NCBI RefSeq assembly: GCF_026212465.1
Contig: NC_080063.1
Coordinates: 4,126,344-4,190,343 of the forward strand
From: Amaranthus tricolor
Lineage: Eukaryota; Streptophyta; Magnoliopsida; Caryophyllales; Amaranthaceae
DNA length: 64,000 nt
Direction: 5' to 3'
The notes below the pieces were generated by a model. That model did not search any database. It saw nothing but the letters and a program-made list of their open reading frames with translations, and had not been told where the DNA came from. Shown piece after piece: positions 49,269 through 61,744 of the stretch; positions within the stretch are counted from its first letter, which is position 1; the number at the start of each line of letters is the position of its first letter. The position numbers and the translations under genes are program-made.

Positions 49269-52200
49269 TCAAGGACATAAATTAGCAAGATACGTGGCAA
49301 TCTTGTCTTTTAATTCGCGCATCTCTCCACTTCTCAGAGGGCGTGTTTCCCTCGGAATGTCGTATAAAACCTATAATATAATATAAAATTAAAAGATTAA
49401 TAAACATTAGATTTTACCGATAATAATAAATTTAAGAACGTAACAAATACTTACGGCATCTATGTTTTCGACTCCAACCTCCTTCACGGATTTTAAGATA
49501 TCGTCCATGTATTTGAGAGTGTAGTAGCCGCAATCAACGGAATTAGAAGGTTGTCGAAAGTACTAAGAGAAAATAGATGTTAGTGCCAAAGAAGCATATA
49601 AACGCATAAAATCGCAACTTAATACGTAATTTCAAGCATACGACTATGATTTTCAATTCTAACCACTTCAACACAATAATATATACCAAATAGTGTTGTG
49701 TGCCAAGTTTCGTGCAAAACAAACCAAGTTTGAGCTACTTTATGCGCAAAAGTGCCAAAGAAGCATAAAAACGCATAAAATCGCAACTTAACACGTAATT
49801 TCTAGCATATGACTATGATTTTCAATTCTAACCACTTCAACAAAATAATATATACCAAATAGTGTTGTGTGCCAAGTTTCGTGCAAAACAAACCAAGTTT
49901 GAGCTACTTTATGCGCAAAAGTGCCAAAAATGCTTAAAAACGCATAAAATCGCAACTTAACACGTAATTTCTAGCATATGACTATGATTTTCAATTCTAA
50001 CCACTTCAACACAATAATATATACCAAATAGTGTTGTGTGCCAATTTTCATGCAAAACAAACCAAGTTTGAGCTACTTTATGGGCAAAAGTGCCAAAGAA
50101 GCATAAAAACGCATGAAATCGCAACTTAACATGTAATTTCTAGCATATGACTATGATTTTCAATTCTAACCACTTCAGCACAATAATATATACCGAATAG
50201 TGTTGTGTGCCAAGTTTCGTGCAAAACAAACCAAGTTTGAGCTACTTTATGCGCAAAAGTGCCTAAAACACTTAAAAACGTATAAAATCGAATTTGTGTA
50301 CCTTTATTGTTGTCCATTTTGGAAATGTGGCTCTGGATGTAGATCCCATTTGTCCATGCACTTTTTTCATTGTGCTGAAACGCATGAGAAAAGTAAGACT
50401 ATTTATATATATATATAACACTTAATTAAATCAAATTGGTAAAATAATTAATATCACGTACACATTCAACAACGCTTTGAATTTTGTGTTGCGAGGCGGG
50501 CTTTGAGGTTTTTGTAATGAGTCGAAGACGTGCACAGTGTTCGTTAAAGGACATATGACCAAAAGTATCCAATGCAAACTACAAACGCAAATTTAAAATC
50601 AACAAGAGATTAGGTGACTTTAAAAATCAAAAGATTAGTTCAATTTCAAAAATAAAACTTACTCTTCCACATATGGAGCCAGAATGAACGTGAGTTTAGA
50701 TGCAAGGGAATTCGTCAAAGCAGTCTCAATGTATACTCTAACCTCATTTGGATCGTTTACACATTTACTACCCGAAATCGACTCAGGACAAAACCATCCA
50801 GTTTTTATTGGAGGTTCGCAAGAATTTAGCTCCTCGTATGCCGCACTAAACTCACGAATAAGAAAATTTTGTTAGTAATTCGGTTATTAAAACAATTAAA
50901 CAACAATGCCTAACTTGTAAGATAATGAGCATCATCTCATGTAGACATGGAAAAGAGCTACGTTCAGCATCTCTCCTCTCAAAAATTGCCAAATGTCACT
51001 AGGACCAATAATTACAAACGGGCTCTCTAAAAAGCAGTATTGGTCCTTCAGCAGGTTTAGAATGATTGGGTCCTCCTCACACAGGCGAGATGCACAAGTG
51101 TACAGCCATTTGCAATCTTGAGAGAGATCTTTTAGCTCCGCATCAGTCAAAATTGGAGTGCTTGGCATCGACTTTGACCCAATCGACACCTTTGCTGAGG
51201 AACCGATCTTTCTCCAAGATCCCTTTGGACTTTTTTGCTATTTCAATTTATACAATTAAATTAGTGTAAGCATGCAATTAAAAAAATAAAAATAAATAAG
51301 GTACAAATGATTCTTACCATGTTAGTGAATCGGACCCAAGCATATGACCATGTGATGAAACTACCTAGGGCGTCTGATAGTTTCTCAAGGCTCCATGCTG
51401 ACATTGGAACCGGGAGTGAGAAATCTTCAAACCCCTTTACAATAGTTTCCACGGTCACACTGATGTGGCCACTTGTAACAGGCATCGAATGCACTGTTTG
51501 GCCCTCTTTGGTTGGCTGGGCCACACCATATGCAACCTCAATTAAGTCGCCATCACTAGCAACACCTAACTGAGGCAGCAAAAGAACAAGGAGTCGCATC
51601 CTGAAAATTGTGTAGTTTAGTATAATAAGCATCATAATAAAATATTAAAACGCGTTGCAATTTAAATTAATAATTGCTTATATATTTAAAAACTATGTAC
51701 CTGTAGCACTGGCTCCGGAGTTTGCTCCGGATTTTGAGCAACGGAGTTTATGGTATCCGGTGTGGGGTTTTTCCCTTTAGGGAAAGTAATGGGCAGGGGT
51801 GCTACGGGGGTAATGGGTTCGGGTGTTGGCTCGACCGAAGCATTAGGATTCCCATGTTGACTTTCCAGATCCTCGACAATTAGGTTTGTCAAGTCAACAT
51901 TGGGTGCTCCCATCTTCTGCAACACGACGGCCAGTTTGATGAGAACGTCCTTCGTTATTTCTGCTCGGAGAGTTGCTACTTCATCCCGCAGCGTCGTTCG
52001 GGATTGAGTAGCAACACACTCTTTGTCGAATGCCTTCTGTAACCCCACGCGGACGCCTCTTTTTCCGACTACCCGCCCACTGTGGTCTTTCCCTAAGACC
52101 ATATGCAATGCATCAATATTGCCTCTTGGGGTGAACTCCTCTGTAGCTTCTTTTTCCTTCCAGCCCATCTGTTCAAATAAAAAGTGACATATATAGCAGT

Positions 52201-53367
52201 TAGTATAAGTAAATCAAAGCCAAAGAATACAAAACAAATCAAGAATATACTTAGTAATTTCAAAACTCACCACAGCATCAACAACCTTCTTCGTTCCCGG
52301 ATCATTAATGGTAAATTTACCACTTGCATCTCGGGAATGAAGCCCGTAATACCGATCACGCACCCGATCTCCAATAGGAGTATTCCCAGATGCAGAGCTA
52401 GTCGTAGATGAGGGCGTGGATGAACTTTGATTGGGGTATAAACCCGCATCCACCCACTCTTTTCGGACCTCATTGTACGTTTTCTGGCCCAAGCGATGGT
52501 AAAACTTCCTTTTGCTTGCAGAATCAGAAGCTTTACCACGCTTTTCCTAATTAATCAATAGAAATCGAATGTCATGTATTAGTTTAATGACTGTATCAAA
52601 AGAAGTAAATTCAAATCAAAAACTATAATATAATATGAAATACTTACAACTTCTATGGGAGTTTTTCTTTTGGCAACAAAGGCCTCCCAATCCCTCTTCA
52701 ATATGTGACCCCATATTTTGTAGGGCATCTTCGACGGTGATTGCTCTCCACCTTCGTTTCCCGTTTTGACCTTTTTGGTCGTACGGGCACGCCTCTTCGT
52801 AATCCAGCCAGTTACTAGCTTGGATTTCAAATCTCTGAATCTTTCAGCAACAGTTTAAAGAAACACATTCTTCTTTTCCTCATCGCTCTCGATGTGAAAA
52901 AGATTCTACAAAAAAATTTAGATTTATTACTGTCAATTAAATTAATTTTAAAATGAAACTAAAGGAGTAAAAATAGTAAAGTTGCTTACCACAGTATCAT
53001 TCCATAGAGAGTTCTTCAAACCCTCTGGAACCTCGTTCCGTGTGTGCAATATGAAAATCTTGCGGATACATAGGCCCAATTGTTTTCCATATTGCCTACG
53101 CCATTTTCCGCAGGGTTGACCAATGCATTGTATTCCAAATGCATGGGTTCTGAGGTTTTTCGTAGGACCTCGCCCTTTTCTTTTCTTACTGGTAGTGGGA
53201 GCATCCATTGGTGGAGCGTCTTCAATCTCAAAATCATTGTCAATTGGTGGAGCGTCTTCAGCCATACGCTCGTATCTCACAATTTGGTCCTCTTCAATAT
53301 CGTAACTACGATGATCATTATCCGAGGTCTCAATCTCGAGGACAATTTCGTCTCTATATAGATGCAT
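49269..53367 (-). pseudogene. CACTA second gene: En/Spm-type transposase protein with C-terminal Ulp1-like protease
   Basis: Right to left, GT-AG exons fit at 53367-52990, 52905-52648, 52546-52271, 52168-51691, 51600-51318, 51237 to about 50930, about 50860-50663, 50578-50463, 50374-50302, 49562-49455 and 49370-49269. Early exons contain GRGPTKNLRTHAFG, KIWGHILKRDWEAF and RGNIDALHMVLGKDHSGRV, typical of plant Ptta/En/Spm proteins. Later exons rebuild a Ulp1/C48-like domain: KTGWFCPESISG, then VED|LHWILLVICP with the catalytic His, VHVFDSL with the Asp, and RQPSNSVDCGYYTLKYM with the Cys. An in-frame TAA at 52855-52857 and a TGA near 50940 break it, while the protease triad is intact. The intron between the last Cys exon and its predecessor holds the 169-bp tandem array. 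Confidence 0.82.
49583..50290. repeat. 169-bp tandem repeat array in a CACTA intron
   Basis: The unit start GTGCCAAAGAAGCATA (or variant) recurs at 49583, 49752, 49921, 50090 and 50259, exactly 169 bp apart each time: four full units plus a partial fifth. Units differ by only a few substitutions. Each contains AACCAAGTTTGAGCTACTTT and ATATGACTATGATTTTCAAT. It lies entirely inside one intron of the minus-strand gene. Confidence 0.95.
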
Positions 53368-53434
53368 TGTATATCAGTATCTGAAAGAGTATGAATAGAA
53401 ATATATTAGAACATAAGCTAAGTAATATTAAGAA

Positions 53435-53540
53435 TATGACTATGATTTACAATTCTAATATGTTCAACACAATAATATATAACAAATAGTGTTCTGTGCA
53501 AAGTTTCATGCAAAACAAACCAAGTGCCAAAAAGACTTTA
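53435..53540. repeat. Stray fragment of the 169-bp repeat
   Basis: The text ATATGACTATGATTTACAAT, AATAGTGTTCTGTGCAAAGT and TTCATGCAAAACAAACCAAG matches part of the 169-bp unit found 3 kb away. It sits between the two CACTA genes. Confidence 0.85.
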
Positions 53541-53576
53541 AGAAGCTTTAAATTCATACCTTGTGAATCACTTAAT

Positions 53577-56500
53577 TCAAATGTATTCTGTGTGATCTAC
53601 ACGCATATAACCAACATCTACATCATCTACATCATCATGATCCACTGATTTTGGATTGATAAAGGGAGGGGAGTCTTCAAAAGCTTCATATTCTTTCTCA
53701 TCCTCAACATCACCTATACCAAGGATGCTTTTTTTTTCCCGGTACAACAATAGACCATTTTTTATCAGACGAGTCTACAATGTAGAATACTTGTTTGGCT
53801 TGTGTGGCTAGTATGAATGGCTCCTCACTATCACGCAAACGAGCTAAGTCTACAAGAGTGAATCCACAAGGGTCATCATTTTTTATGCTTCGTCGATTAT
53901 TATCTACCCACTTACATTTGAAAAGACCAATATTGAAAGTAGAGTAGTCAAGCTCCCATATTTCATGTACCCGCCCATAGTATACCAATTTAGCATCAAC
54001 CGACTCTTGATCCTCCGCATTCGCGTAAAATGTAGATGACGCCAAAATAGAAACCCCACTATTCTGTAGATAAGATGACTTCTTGTCTTGACCCTCAGTC
54101 CAAAATGTGAAGCCATTGACATCGTAACCCTCATATTTGTTGACATCATCACGCGAACCAAAAGCTAACCACTTATCAATTTCGAATACACCCTTGAGTT
54201 CTTCGCATATTACTCGATTATGAAACCAATTAATAAACGTCTTGTTATGCAACTGCATCAATGCCCTATCCCCTTTAGAAGGATGTTTTGCGCGCAATAT
54301 ATCAAAATGCTCACTCAAAAAAATATGAACTTCCAGAATATGATGCAACACATATAAGTGTGCTTGTAGAAAGTTGTCTCGAGGAGGTGTGACCGATTTG
54401 GAGCCAATTGTTCCTTTTCCGTCAAGCCTTCCTTCATGTCTAGAGGTGGGAAGTCCAATAGGCTTTGCCATGGCCAAATACTCGGCTATAAAGTTACTAA
54501 TCTCATCGCTCACAGTGCCTTGAATCATACTCCCCTCGGGTTGTGCTGGATTCCTCACCTTGTTTTGTAAAACACCTATGTGTCTTTCAAAAGAATAACA
54601 CCACCTTAAAAAAAACTAGAACCAAAAGCTTGATCTCACGAACGAGATGGACAATAAGATGAACCATTATGTCAAAGAAAGAAGGTGGAAAATACATCTC
54701 AAACTTTCATAAAGTTACAATCACGTCGAGTTGAAGTGCATCAAGTTTAAAGGGATCAAGAACTTTACTACAAATTGTGTTGAAGAATGAACATAGCTCG
54801 GTAATAGCATATCTCACATGTTTTGGCAGTATTCCACGAATTGCAATTGGTAAGAACACTTGCATCATTACATGGCGATCGTGAGATTTCATGCTTCCCA
54901 ACTTCAGCTCACCATTTAGGCTCACAAATATATTCATGTTGGATGAGTACCCAGACGGAACCTTAATACCATACAAACACTCACAAAATGTCCGCTTCTC
55001 TGCTTTGGACAATGTGTAGCAAGCTGGGGGCAAATAAACTTTGTCATTGCTTATCTTCTTCTTACTGCCACCAACTTCATCAGCTCTATTTCTTTTCTTA
55101 CTCACCTTAACATGTGCCCACAACTCCGGACGAAGACCCTTACATTCAAACCAATCTCGCACGGCCCTAACATCCTTTGTCTTACCCGGAATGTTCATGA
55201 GAGTCCCGAGTATGGCATCGCATACATTTTTCTCTATATGCATAACATCAAGACAATGCCTAACCTGTAGATCTCTCCAATATGGAAGCTTTCAAAAGAT
55301 TGATTCTTTTTTCCATAATCGGTCTTCACCCCCTTGCACTTGCCCCGTTTTACCAAATACAGTCTCAACTCCCTTAACCTGTTCATAAACCTCATAACCG
55401 GTCAACGGTCGACGAGCTACACGGTCCTCAACCTCCCCGTTGAACAACTTCTTCTTCTTACGATATTGGTGGTCTCATGGAAGAAACTTTCGATGGTGCA
55501 TGAATACGTGTTTGCACTTAGGAATCCACGTGGATTCTATGTCATCGATACATATTGGGCATGCTTTCTTCCCTTTGTTCTTATACCCCGATAAGTTGCC
55601 ATATGCCGAAAAATCATTAACGGTGCATAAAAGCATTGCACGCAAGGTGAACTCCTCATTAGCATATGTATCAAACACTGAAACGCCTTCATCCCACATC
55701 TTTCTCAAATCCTCAATGAGAGGTGCAAGATATACATCTATGTCATACACAACCAAGGTGGCAAATTATAGATCAATAAAAGTACCGGCCAAGTACTACG
55801 TTGAGAACTAAGATTGCCAAATGGGTTCATTCCATCCGTACACAGTCCGAGCCTTAAATTACGAACCTCATCCCAAAAATTCTTATGCAACCTATCAATA
55901 CTCTTCCACTCCGGAGAATCAAATGGATGTGTGAGCAAATGACCTTTCTTCACCCTATCTGCATGCCACCTCAAATTAATGCATCTTTCTTTATAGAAAA
56001 CAAGCGCTTGAATCTAAGTATTTTTGGAAGATACCACAATACCTTAGCCGGGGGCCCTTTAGCATCCCGAGCCCCTTTACGCTTGTAGCGCGATAACCCA
56101 CACCTAGGATACTCTTCTAGGTTCTCGTTTTCATTCTGGTACAACACACAATCATTCAGACACGTATGAATCTTTTGGTACTCTAAGCCGAAAGGACATA
56201 TGAGCTTTTTGGCATAATATGTCGACTTTGGAAGTTCATTTCCCTCAGGAAGCATCTCACCTAACGCTTCTAATAACATTGTGAAACTAGCGTCACTCCA
56301 ATTGAACTTTTACTTAATGTTGAAAATTGTCAACACTGCTGTTAGTTTGGTGAACTTTGTACATCCAGGGTACAAAGACTTTTGAGAAGCCTCTATCAAC
56401 AAGTTAAAAACACGAGGACGTTTTCCTAACTCATCCTCTACTCCCTCCATCATCTCATCAACACGATCCACATCCTCATCGACATTCTCTTCATCTGTCT

Positions 56501-56830
56501 CATACCCATCAATATGATCTACTACATCCTCATTGACATCAGCCACATTATTGACGTCCTCAACAACACTTTTCTCTTTGTAAATTCCCTCCTCACCATG
56601 CCAAACCCAAACATGATATTGAGGCCTAAACCCACGTCGAAGTATGTGCTCCCTAAGGATATCAACACTATCTACCTTTGATACATTGCCACAACTGACA
56701 CATGGGCCATAAAAACCAACTCCCCCGTCCTAACTTGATGTTCAACCGCAATACTACAAAATTCTAATACGCCATCAATAAATTCCGACGATTCAATGCT
56801 TCCATACATCCAAGAACGATCTTTTGTCAT
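53577..56830 (-). pseudogene. CACTA TNP2-like transposase
   Basis: The start is the ATG at 56830 (MTKDRSWMYGSIESSEFIDG), the transposase-associated N-terminal domain with a CVSCGN zinc motif reached by a frameshift. The TNP2 core follows: NLRLGLCTDGMNPFGNLSSQ (about 55800-55900), DIDVYLAPLIEDLRKMWDEG and CTVNDFSAYGNLSGYKNKG (about 55600-55740), and LDVMHIEKNVCDAILGTLM (about 55200), containing the acidic residues expected of the core. Then come a DUF4218-like part (LKSHD-type SMKSHDRHVMMQVFLPIAIR) and a DUF4216-like part (YYGRVHEIWELDYSTFNIGL, to about 53720). Lesions are a stop after FNIK (about 56312), shifts near 56700, 55980 and 55740, a TGA replacing Trp (about 55293) and a frameshift in an A-run near 53725. 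Domain order is canonical, so decay is recent. Confidence 0.88.
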
Positions 56831-57840
56831 CCTAATTAGTGTGATTAATTGATTCAAAAAAAAATTAATACACAACTTTTAAACATATATACTTATTTCT
56901 AACAAACATATTTAACCCTAAAAAAATATACTTTGAATAATTAACATTGTATAACCTTAGAAATATAACATTCAAAATATAAATAATAAAATTAAATCAT
57001 TTAACATTAGAAATATAAGTATTCTAATTCTAATAATTAAAAGACAAGTATAATAACAAACCACATTTCTAATAAAATATGCAAATAATTAACAAACCAC
57101 ACAAACCACATTCACAAATAATTACTTAATATGCAAATAATTAATTAACAAACCACATTTTTAACTAAATTACTAAATTACAAGTGAAACAATAAAAATA
57201 TAAACTTGCAAATTTAAAAAACAAATAGAAATTACCTTGATTTCGTGGGTTATGTAATGATCTACAAAGAAAAAAAAATTAGCACTAATTTTCAAATGTA
57301 TTATATTGAACTTGCAAACCACATTAAAAAGAGAAATATAATAATACCCTATAATTCGTATGCATTAATTTAACAAACCACATTTTAAAGGTTTTTCGTA
57401 TGTATTGAAATTAAAAAGAGAAATAATACCTTAATTAGTGAGTTTTGAAGATGAATAAGACCAAAAATGCCTTTGGTTTCAAACGGTACGGTTTTGAAGA
57501 ATGATGATGAACAAGAACGACAGTAGAAGAAAACCGCTATACTGTATGTGTTCGAAGTTTATGAAAATTCGAAGTTTGAAGTTTAATTTGACAATGAACA
57601 AGAACGGTTTTGAAGAATGATGATGAACAAGAACAGTAGAAGAAAACCGCTGTATTGTATGTGTTCAAAGTTTATGAAAATTCGAAGTTTGAAGTTTGAT
57701 AATGAACAAGAACAGTATTGAAGTTTGAAGTCTGGAATGGAACGAAGGAGAAGGAAAACAGTATGTGTTCGTTTGTGCGTGTGGTATAAGGAAACTGAAG
57801 GGTTTCTCATGAAAATATAAACGTTAAAATTTAAAAGGCG
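56831..57840. other. 5' region of the TNP2-like gene with a 116-bp tandem duplication
   Basis: AT-rich leader or promoter sequence. Two near-identical copies of a unit starting GGTTTTGAAGAATGATGATG occur at about 57489 and 57605. Each contains AGTAGAAGAAAACCGCT and GAAAATTCGAAGTTTGAAG. Confidence 0.7.
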
Positions 57841-57844
57841 CCAT

Positions 57845-58115
57845 TTTAATACACTTAATTGCTCCGGTCATAGCCCAACACCGCAGTAGTTAAAATTCTT
57901 CATGGACTATTTGCTGCGGGCACACCATCAACCGCAGCTTTGAGTGTGTTATTTGCTGCGGGCACACAACCAACCGCAGCATTTGAGTGTGCTACTGAGT
58001 ATTTGCTGCGGTCGAGGCCTAGAACTGCAGCAATTAATGTTTTTTTTTTCTTATTCTTTTTCCTATTTATTGCTGCGTATATGCAAAAACTGCAGCAAAT
58101 GATAAGCAACAAATA
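57845..58115. repeat. CACTA right subterminal repeats
   Basis: Several copies of ATTTGCTGCGG and its inverse CCGCAGC occur (about 57907, 57951, 58000 and 58070), the counterpart of those at the left end. They are probable transposase-binding sites. Confidence 0.8.
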
Positions 58116-58526
58116 CGTTATTTTCCACTAGTGATTGTTCAAAAAAAAAGTAAGTTAATAAGTCAAAAGCCAATAAAAAAGTTAATAAAACTTACAATTT
58201 CATTTTTACTTGAGTCAAAAGCTAACAGACGCCCCATGGGCATTCATTAAATAACATATTTGAAAGCGTAAATTAGAAAACAATATAAAAGATATAAATA
58301 ATATAATATATTCAAAGTGTGATCTGGTGATATAATTTAAATGTTATGTTATATTTGATAATATATCCTTATTAAGAAACGCTCAAGTGTGTTCGTCAGT
58401 AAGATCTATAACTTAAAAACCAATTTTTTTATGTCATTTAAAAGTTATTTACCAAAAATTTTGGGGCATTTTGACAAACAAAAAAGTCAAACGACAAATG
58501 TCAAAATCAACAAAGATAACTAATAT

Positions 58527-58651
58527 TTCCTCTATTTCAAAATAGTTTTGACTTTTTACATAGTCCAAATGCACTAATTTGATTGATAATATTTTTAATT
58601 ATACAAATTCTCATTAATGCAATATTTTAGTGATGGAGGGAATACTATGGT
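58527..58651. mobile_element. Short Stowaway-like MITE
   Basis: The sequence starts near TATTTCCTCTATTTCAAAAT and ends AGTGATGGAGGGAATACTA, a weak inverted pair of the CTCCCTCCGT type, about 125 bp with no coding sequence. Confidence 0.45.
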
Positions 58652-58739
58652 TTTTTGATTTTTTCTATGAACTATCTATATATTTATTTTATTTTAATTA
58701 AAAAAACACACCACAAAAATTTTCTAATTTTCACTCCCT

Positions 58740-59098
58740 ACATCGTTTATTGACTTCTCGTGAATGAGAAATACAACTCTAAACCCCCTAAACTCATAAA
58801 CTCCAAACTTCGAACTCCGAACTCCGAACTCCGAACTCTAAGTCTAAACTTCGAATCGTCGATTCTCAGCATTTTGTTTCTTCAATTCCTTCAAATTCAT
58901 CACAGCTTTCAGATTATCATTCTAATTCTGCAAATTCATTCAAATTCAATAACTTTCACTGCATCCAGCTACTCAACAATTCGCAGCTTTTGTTGCTCCA
59001 TTACTCGTTGTAAAGATTCTTACTCTTTATTTCTTTCCAATTTCATTTTTAATATGCAATTTTTGTTAACCTAATTGCTTTAATTCCTCATTTACAAG
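58740..59098 (+). promoter_or_regulatory. Leader exon of the PDP gene (inferred 5' UTR)
   Basis: The region contains (CGAACTC)n at about 58809-58839 and a pyrimidine-rich tract, and ends at AAG|GTTCTTCG, matching the donor in the pseudogene copy (28323). The only open frame here is Ser/Ile-rich and not convincing. The transcription start is not determined. Confidence 0.45.
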
Positions 59099-61705
59099 GT
59101 TCTTCGTCTTTCTTTCTCCCTAATTTGATACTTTTTCTCCTGCGCTAACCCTAATTTCTCATGATTTTTTAAATGGAGAAAGTTACAATATCTGATACTT
59201 ATATTTACCCTCTTTTTGGTGGTGAACTCATTGTCGCATAAGTTATAATGTTTTTGCTAGAAAAGAAAATCGTGATTTCTGCTGGGAGTATGATCTTTGT
59301 TTTACGCACAATTTCTTGTGTTACTTTAGCTATTAATTTTACTTTTTGATGCTTTTTTTAAAATAATCTTATTATTTACCGAAATACTTCGGCCCGAGTT
59401 TATTGTTATTTGGGTTTTTTGTTATTGGGATAAATCAGTAGATTACAGTAATATTTGTATTATGTATAGTTTTTTGACCAAATTTTTCTATATGACTTTG
59501 TGATTAGCTACACAGTTTTATTCTTCCCTACATTATTTTATGTTATTTATCTAACCAAGTAGTGGAAGTTAGGAGGAGGCCAAAATTGTGTTGAATATTG
59601 TGGGTTGAAAGTAATAGAAGGAACCAAGCATAAAAGCAAGTAATTTGATAAAAATGAGATATAAAACCATAAATAATAACACCGAGATTTAATAAGGTTC
59701 AACTACTCTTGTTAGACTATGTGTTTTGTATTTGTGTTTAAAGGATAGTGGAGCTAACTAGCTCAATCAATACAAATGAAAATATTACAACAAGGAGATA
59801 ATAATGCGCAAGTGAGGAAAAATGTAGTGGGAAAGAAATACATAATAGAGCACGGGGGCTTAGACGGAGAAGTGAACTTCAAGCATGAGCTTGACTTAAG
59901 TTACAACACAAATAAGGGCTTGTATTTATAACCAACAAAGAGGGTTAGCATTGAGTAAAAGCTGCCAGAAACATGCATGATGAGCAGTTTGAGCTTACCT
60001 CAGCTCGGACGAGCAACGTGTAATTTGAAGCTTTTCGTTCCAACATTTTGAGTTCCCGTTTGAGCAGCTTCTCTGATCTCCACGTGATTGCTTTACACTC
60101 CAATCCCAAGTGCTCCAATGCTTCCATAATGTACTAAGACGATGTCAAAGCATCTTTTCTTCACAAGTTTTGACAACAACTCTTCAAGAGTCTCTTGGTA
60201 AATTAAACCATGTTTCATCAAACTTTATGCTATGCACTATTAGGACATGAACAAATTTGTTGATGACATTTGAAAAGCACAATTTGAGTATACTTTACAA
60301 TGACTTAATCCAAATTACATTTCATCATACAAAGTATGAGATTCTCCCATATCCAAAATTTCATAACAAATGACCTATTGGACTTCGATTCAAGTCACAC
60401 TTTGCAACAATCTCCACCTTGACGGGTCTACCCGTGTCAAACAAAACAAAACCTTCAATCAAACCAAATCCAACAACACCCTAACCACTTATCCATAGAC
60501 ACAAACATACTTGCCAAAACACATGCATCAAAAGATCATATGGACACGAAGATGTCCCAAAAGGAACCAATTGGAATATTTATCAAAGTCTCTCAAAAGT
60601 CTTGCAATATCAACCAAGCTCACCTTCGTAGTAACTGAATTTTTTGTTGGAAGAGAACTTTTGTTTATTTTTTTGTGGTATGAAGGATTTGTGGTTTCTT
60701 TGTTGTAAACTATCCTGGCTGGCTGTATATAGCTTCCTTTTTTTTGCTTCTTTCATGAATATCTTTGTACACATCTTACTCCAGGGAGGATTTTCTTATA
60801 ATAACGTAACTGGTGGGATTTGTTAATCTTATGCGTGCTATGCTGGCAATTAATTTTGTTTTCCCCCTCCTTAGTAATGATTTCTAATTTCAGAGGCAGA
60901 AAGTCCGTGAACTTGAAAATAACATGCCATGTACTTTCTCTATTTAAATGTCCTGATTGGTTTCAGCATGCAATATTAGGATTGATTATAGAATTTAACT
61001 GTCCCATTTTGAGAAGAGAAAATAGTCCTCATGTTGGGTGTGGCGCTAACATGGGTTAAATTAAATTATCCATAGGCCTTGTCAAACTGTCCCTTATTAT
61101 TAGAAATCTCTCAAATGGGAAAATGGTGCACTTGTAAAAACAAAGTATTTTGTTTACATGTCTACTTTAATTTGAGTACTGTAATCAACCTCTACAGTAT
61201 ATTATGTATAGAAACTAATTTTAAGCTCTCTATTCGATGAATTAAGCTACATTGACACTTAAACTGGAACGTAGCTATTTGCTCCTCTGTTCCTATGAAT
61301 TTGTTGCATATCAACATTGTTATGTAACATGCAATTTAATTTTTGGTTAGATTGGTTTGGCAAATAAGACAAAAAGTTTGAATCATATGATATTAAAAGA
61401 GAGAAATGGTGAGTATTCAAGAAAGTTGAGGTGGAATTCCCCTAAATGGAACTATAGAAAATTCACTAGGCCATCCAAACTTGGAAAATTTAGCAAATAG
61501 AGGGGTAAGAGGGAGTATTAATTATGAAAGCGTGGTTTTATTTTTAACCATTTCAACATCCAATTCTCGTAGAGTCTTACTTTTGTGTGAACATGCTGTG
61601 AAGTATGTTTTTTCTATCTTTGTTCAATTAATTTGCTATGGCGACCCTTTGTAAGGCATATTTGTAATCAGCTATTTATGTCTACATTTATGTTTGTGAA
61701 CATAG
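59099..61705 (+). other. Long 5'-UTR intron of the PDP gene
   Basis: The donor GT is at 59099. The acceptor AG at 61704-61705 (GTGAACATAG) lies 39 bp upstream of the start codon. The boundaries are supported by alignment with the pseudogene copy. The intron contains the LTR at 59589-60409. Other short open frames here look like noise. Confidence 0.5.
59589..60409 (-). mobile_element. Copia-type LTR (solo-like) in the PDP intron
   Basis: The plus-strand ends are TGTTGAATATTG and TTTGCAACA, the inverted TGTTG...CAACA pair typical of LTRs. Just beyond the right end is ATCTCCACCTTGACGGG; read on the minus strand this is a purine tract (GTCAAGGTGGAGAT) abutting TGTTG, the usual Copia 3'-LTR junction. 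On the minus strand a TATAAATACAAGCCC motif supports a promoter. The stretch 60410 to about 60650 may be a short leftover of the element interior. No second LTR is visible. Confidence 0.7.
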
Positions 61706-61744
61706 GAATGAAGTTCAGTGTGGCTGCATGATTATTTTTGAAAG

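Larger units (their letters stand above)
48737..58133. mobile_element. CACTA (En/Spm) transposon with intact ends, 9.4 kb
   Basis: The left end begins CACTAGTAGAAAAA (48737) and the right end is the inverse, TTTTCCACTAGTG (ending 58133). The 3 bases on each side are ATT (48734-48736 and 58134-58136), the 3-bp target duplication expected for CACTA elements. Both ends carry many subterminal copies of TTTGCTGCGGTTTTG-like repeats in both orientations. Inside, on the minus strand, lie a TNP2-like transposase gene and a second gene combining an En/Spm-type (TNPA-like) region with a Ulp1-like protease. Several stops and frameshifts suggest it no longer moves by itself, but clean ends imply a fairly recent insertion. 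Confidence 0.95.

Noticed and set aside
49583..50290. CRISPR-like repeated array
   Set aside because: The units are contiguous 169-bp tandem repeats without unique spacers, in plant DNA.
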